DNA from: an uncultured Gloeocapsa sp.
Lineage (GTDB): Bacteria > Cyanobacteriota > Cyanobacteriia > Cyanobacteriales > Gloeocapsaceae
DNA length: 6,810 nt
Reading direction: 5' to 3'
Assembly (NCBI GenBank): GCA_937930495.1
Contig: CALGKL010000189.1
Coordinates: forward strand, 1 to 6,810
Shown here: one piece after another, positions 5,611 to 6,810 of the stretch
Position numbering within the stretch: the stretch's first letter is position 1
Layout of the letters: each line of letters starts with the position of its first letter
Made by a program: the position numbers and the translations under genes
The notes under the pieces: model-generated
Seen by the model: only the letters and a program-made list of their open reading frames with translations
What the model was told of the DNA's origin: nothing
Database searches by the model: none

Positions 5611-5617
5611 AATGCTC

Positions 5618-6727
5618 TTAGGCTTGGGCTTGTTGTAGGATACTAATAATGGCTGGTTTTTCGATTAATCCTAGTAATTTTTGCTCTCTATCTAGGACAA
5701 TGATTTCTTGGAGTTGTTTTCGTTCGATGAGTTGGACTACATCTAGGAGGTTGCGATCGCTCTCAACTGTGGTCATACTATTAACTGGGGAGACGATTTC
5801 TTTGAGTTGAACAATATTCCAATCAGAGGTGGGTACTTTCTTTAAATCCTCAACAGCGATTACTCCCACTAATACTCCTTCTGGGTTGGTTACCAGAAAA
5901 CGACGCCAGGATTTTTGTCCGATTACGTAATTATTCGCAAACTCTCTGAGGGTTAAATCTTCAGATACGATGGGACTATCTTTTAAGACCGCGTCAGCTG
6001 CGGTTAAGTTACTGAGTTGTCCTTGGATTTTAGCAACTCTAGCTGAATTGGTAGCATTAGTGAGAATAAACCAACCGATTAAACCAGTCCAAAAACTACC
6101 GATAGGACTAATTCTGAGAGTAGCGAGAATCCCAATGATAATCCCTAACCAACCGAAAAATTGACCAAATCTACTAGCAATCAACATACCACGGTTAGGG
6201 TTACCTGTGATTTGCCAAACTATAGCTTTGAGGACATTACCACCGTCCAGGGGTAATCCAGGAATCAGGTTAAATAGGGCTAACACTAGATTAATCATCC
6301 CTAGTAAAAAGACAATGGCTTGTAAAGGGGGAGATAAGACTAGATTCAGACTAATCAGAGTGAAAAAACCATATAATAATAGACTAACCACTGGTCCGGC
6401 GATCGCTATTAGCAAAGATTGCCAAGGTTTTTCTGACTCTTTTTCTAAACTAGCAACCCCTCCGAATAAAAATAGGGTGATTGATTTAACTTCTATCCCT
6501 TGACTGATGGCTACGAGACTATGTCCTAATTCGTGGGCTAAAACCGAACTAAATAGCAAGATTGCGGTTAAAAACCCCAACACCCAGGGTAAAATACCAG
6601 GTGCAGGGAAAAATCCGGCTAATTGTTGTCCATAGGTTAGGGTAACTAAACCCAAAATAAAAAACCAGGAAGGATTCAGGTAAAAAGGAATACCAAAGAG
6701 ATTACCTACTCTGATGTTTCCGTTCAT
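5618..6727 (-). CDS. Site-2 protease family (M50B) intramembrane metalloprotease with C-terminal CBS domains
   Basis: The 369-residue protein has a membrane half and a soluble half. The membrane half (about 1-225) has hydrophobic segments near 18-38, 46-72, 105-130, 136-156 and 190-225. It carries the zinc site HELGH (65-69: H65, E66, H69) and the third-ligand motif NLIPGLPLDGG (153-163, D161). FGGVASL (88-94) is typical of the group. Residues of about 243-365 form a CBS pair (TAADAVLKDSPIV..., GVIAVEDL, ...LLDVVQLIERKQLQEIIVLD, LLGLIEKPAI). CBS pairs often bind adenine nucleotides and may gate activity. The layout matches SpoIVFB-type S2Ps of cyanobacteria and plants, which cut membrane-embedded substrates such as anti-sigma factors. 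The substrate here is unknown. The ATG at 6727 begins the conserved GNIRVGNLFGIPFYLNPSWF and has an AGGAG ribosome site, so the start is good. It is the first gene of the minus-strand block in view and all active-site residues are present. Confidence 0.94.
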   Translation of the reverse strand: MNGNIRVGNLFGIPFYLNPSWFFILGLVTLTYGQQLAGFFPAPGILPWVLGFLTAILLFSSVLAHELGHSLVAISQGIEVKSITLFLFGGVASLEKESEKPWQSLLIAIAGPVVSLLLYGFFTLISLNLVLSPPLQAIVFLLGMINLVLALFNLIPGLPLDGGNVLKAIVWQITGNPNRGMLIASRFGQFFGWLGIIIGILATLRISPIGSFWTGLIGWFILTNATNSARVAKIQGQLSNLTAADAVLKDSPIVSEDLTLREFANNYVIGQKSWRRFLVTNPEGVLVGVIAVEDLKKVPTSDWNIVQLKEIVSPVNSMTTVESDRNLLDVVQLIERKQLQEIIVLDREQKLLGLIEKPAIISILQQAQA

Positions 6728-6736
6728 ATATTTTTG

Positions 6737-6748
6737 CTCCTTTTGGAG
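6737..6748 (-). promoter_or_regulatory. Ribosome binding site of the site-2 protease gene inside a small hairpin
   Basis: On the minus strand CTCC-AAAA-GGAG forms a 4-bp GC-rich stem with a 4-nt loop. The GGAG arm is the Shine-Dalgarno (AGGAG at 6741-6737), 9 nt before the ATG. The ribosome site is clear. Whether the hairpin forms and limits initiation is only a possibility, since a 4-bp stem is weak. Confidence 0.5.
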
Positions 6749-6759
6749 TAACTAAATCC

Positions 6760-6765
6760 ATTGTA
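6760..6765 (-). promoter_or_regulatory. Candidate -10 box for the site-2 protease gene
   Basis: TACAAT on the minus strand lies 32 nt before the ATG, giving a short leader that would contain the ribosome-site hairpin. No clear -35 is present 16-18 nt upstream (the region reads near CCTTTA), so the call is weak. Confidence 0.3.
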
Positions 6766-6810
6766 ACGAAGTGTAAAGAAATTAAAGGTACGGGAATTTC
6801 TGCATTCTCT

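Larger units (their letters stand above)
5411..5617. other. Intergenic region upstream of the NYN gene
   Basis: This 207-bp gap separates the site-2 protease gene from the NYN gene, both on the minus strand. The half nearest the NYN gene (5411-5530) is very AT-rich. It contains an interrupted palindrome AGCAAA-T-TTTGCT (5474-5486), a perfect ACAATTGT palindrome (5506-5513), and -10-like minus-strand hexamers TATAGA (5468-5463) and TACAAT (5514-5509) without convincing -35 partners. A NYN-leuA promoter is expected here but I cannot place it. The other half holds short repeats and a GC-rich patch. I see no tRNA, and no hairpin with a U-tract to end the protease gene. Confidence 0.5.

Noticed and set aside
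5519..5620. Minus-strand open frame through the GC-rich patch (reads SIVQGDVADIRYTVRAI in part)
   Set aside because: It has no good start codon or ribosome site and overlaps the end of the protease gene in another frame. It ends in the AT-rich repeat zone. The open frame is explained by the patch's GC-rich composition.
1..6810. CRISPR array, tRNA, rRNA or toxin-antitoxin or phage-defence cluster
   Set aside because: No regularly spaced repeats, no cloverleaf-like sequence and no defence-type gene neighbourhood are visible. The NYN protein has the conserved cyanobacterial LabA-like form and no antitoxin-like partner.

Overview
The window is cyanobacterial chromosome. Four perfect HIP1 octamers (GCGATCGC, at 2739, 4349, 5753 and 6399) and several near copies are scattered through an otherwise AT-rich sequence. 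The gene set is also typical: ATP synthase epsilon subunit, the plastid/cyanobacterial ribosomal protein PSRP-3 (Ycf65), a PspA/IM30-like protein, a LabA-type NYN protein and an intramembrane site-2 protease with CBS domains. I cannot name the species from sequence alone.

Left edge (1-200): the window opens inside the last codons of a TnpB-type (IS200/IS605 OrfB) gene, whose C-terminal DRDLN motif is visible. About 105 bp of AT-rich DNA then leads to atpC (201-617, +). In most cyanobacteria the gene just before atpC is atpB. Here it is a mobile-element gene, so either an insertion or a rearrangement separates them.

Middle (618-3255): atpC converges on ycf65/PSRP-3 (-) across a shared hairpin terminator. 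PSRP-3 has no ATG; a Shine-Dalgarno match points to a TTG start at 969. Upstream of it on the same strand is a putative GT-A-fold glycosyltransferase. This starts only 31 bp from a divergent HAD phosphatase-like gene, whose stop codon overlaps the start of a short PspA/IM30-like gene (ATGA). The HAD/PspA-like pair ends at a hairpin shared with the convergent leuA.

Right half (3256-6810, all - strand): a site-2 protease gene, a 207-bp intergenic region, a LabA-like NYN gene and leuA, read in that order. The NYN and leuA genes are 28 bp apart and probably form one transcription unit. The intergenic region holds heptamer-type short repeats and a GC-rich palindromic patch unlike its surroundings.

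Most of the window is housekeeping: energy, translation, leucine synthesis and membrane maintenance. I see no clear undescribed multi-gene system. The best leads are the TnpB tail (with a possible guide-RNA region) beside atpC, the coupled HAD/PspA-like pair, the NYN-leuA pair, and the GC-rich palindromic patch.
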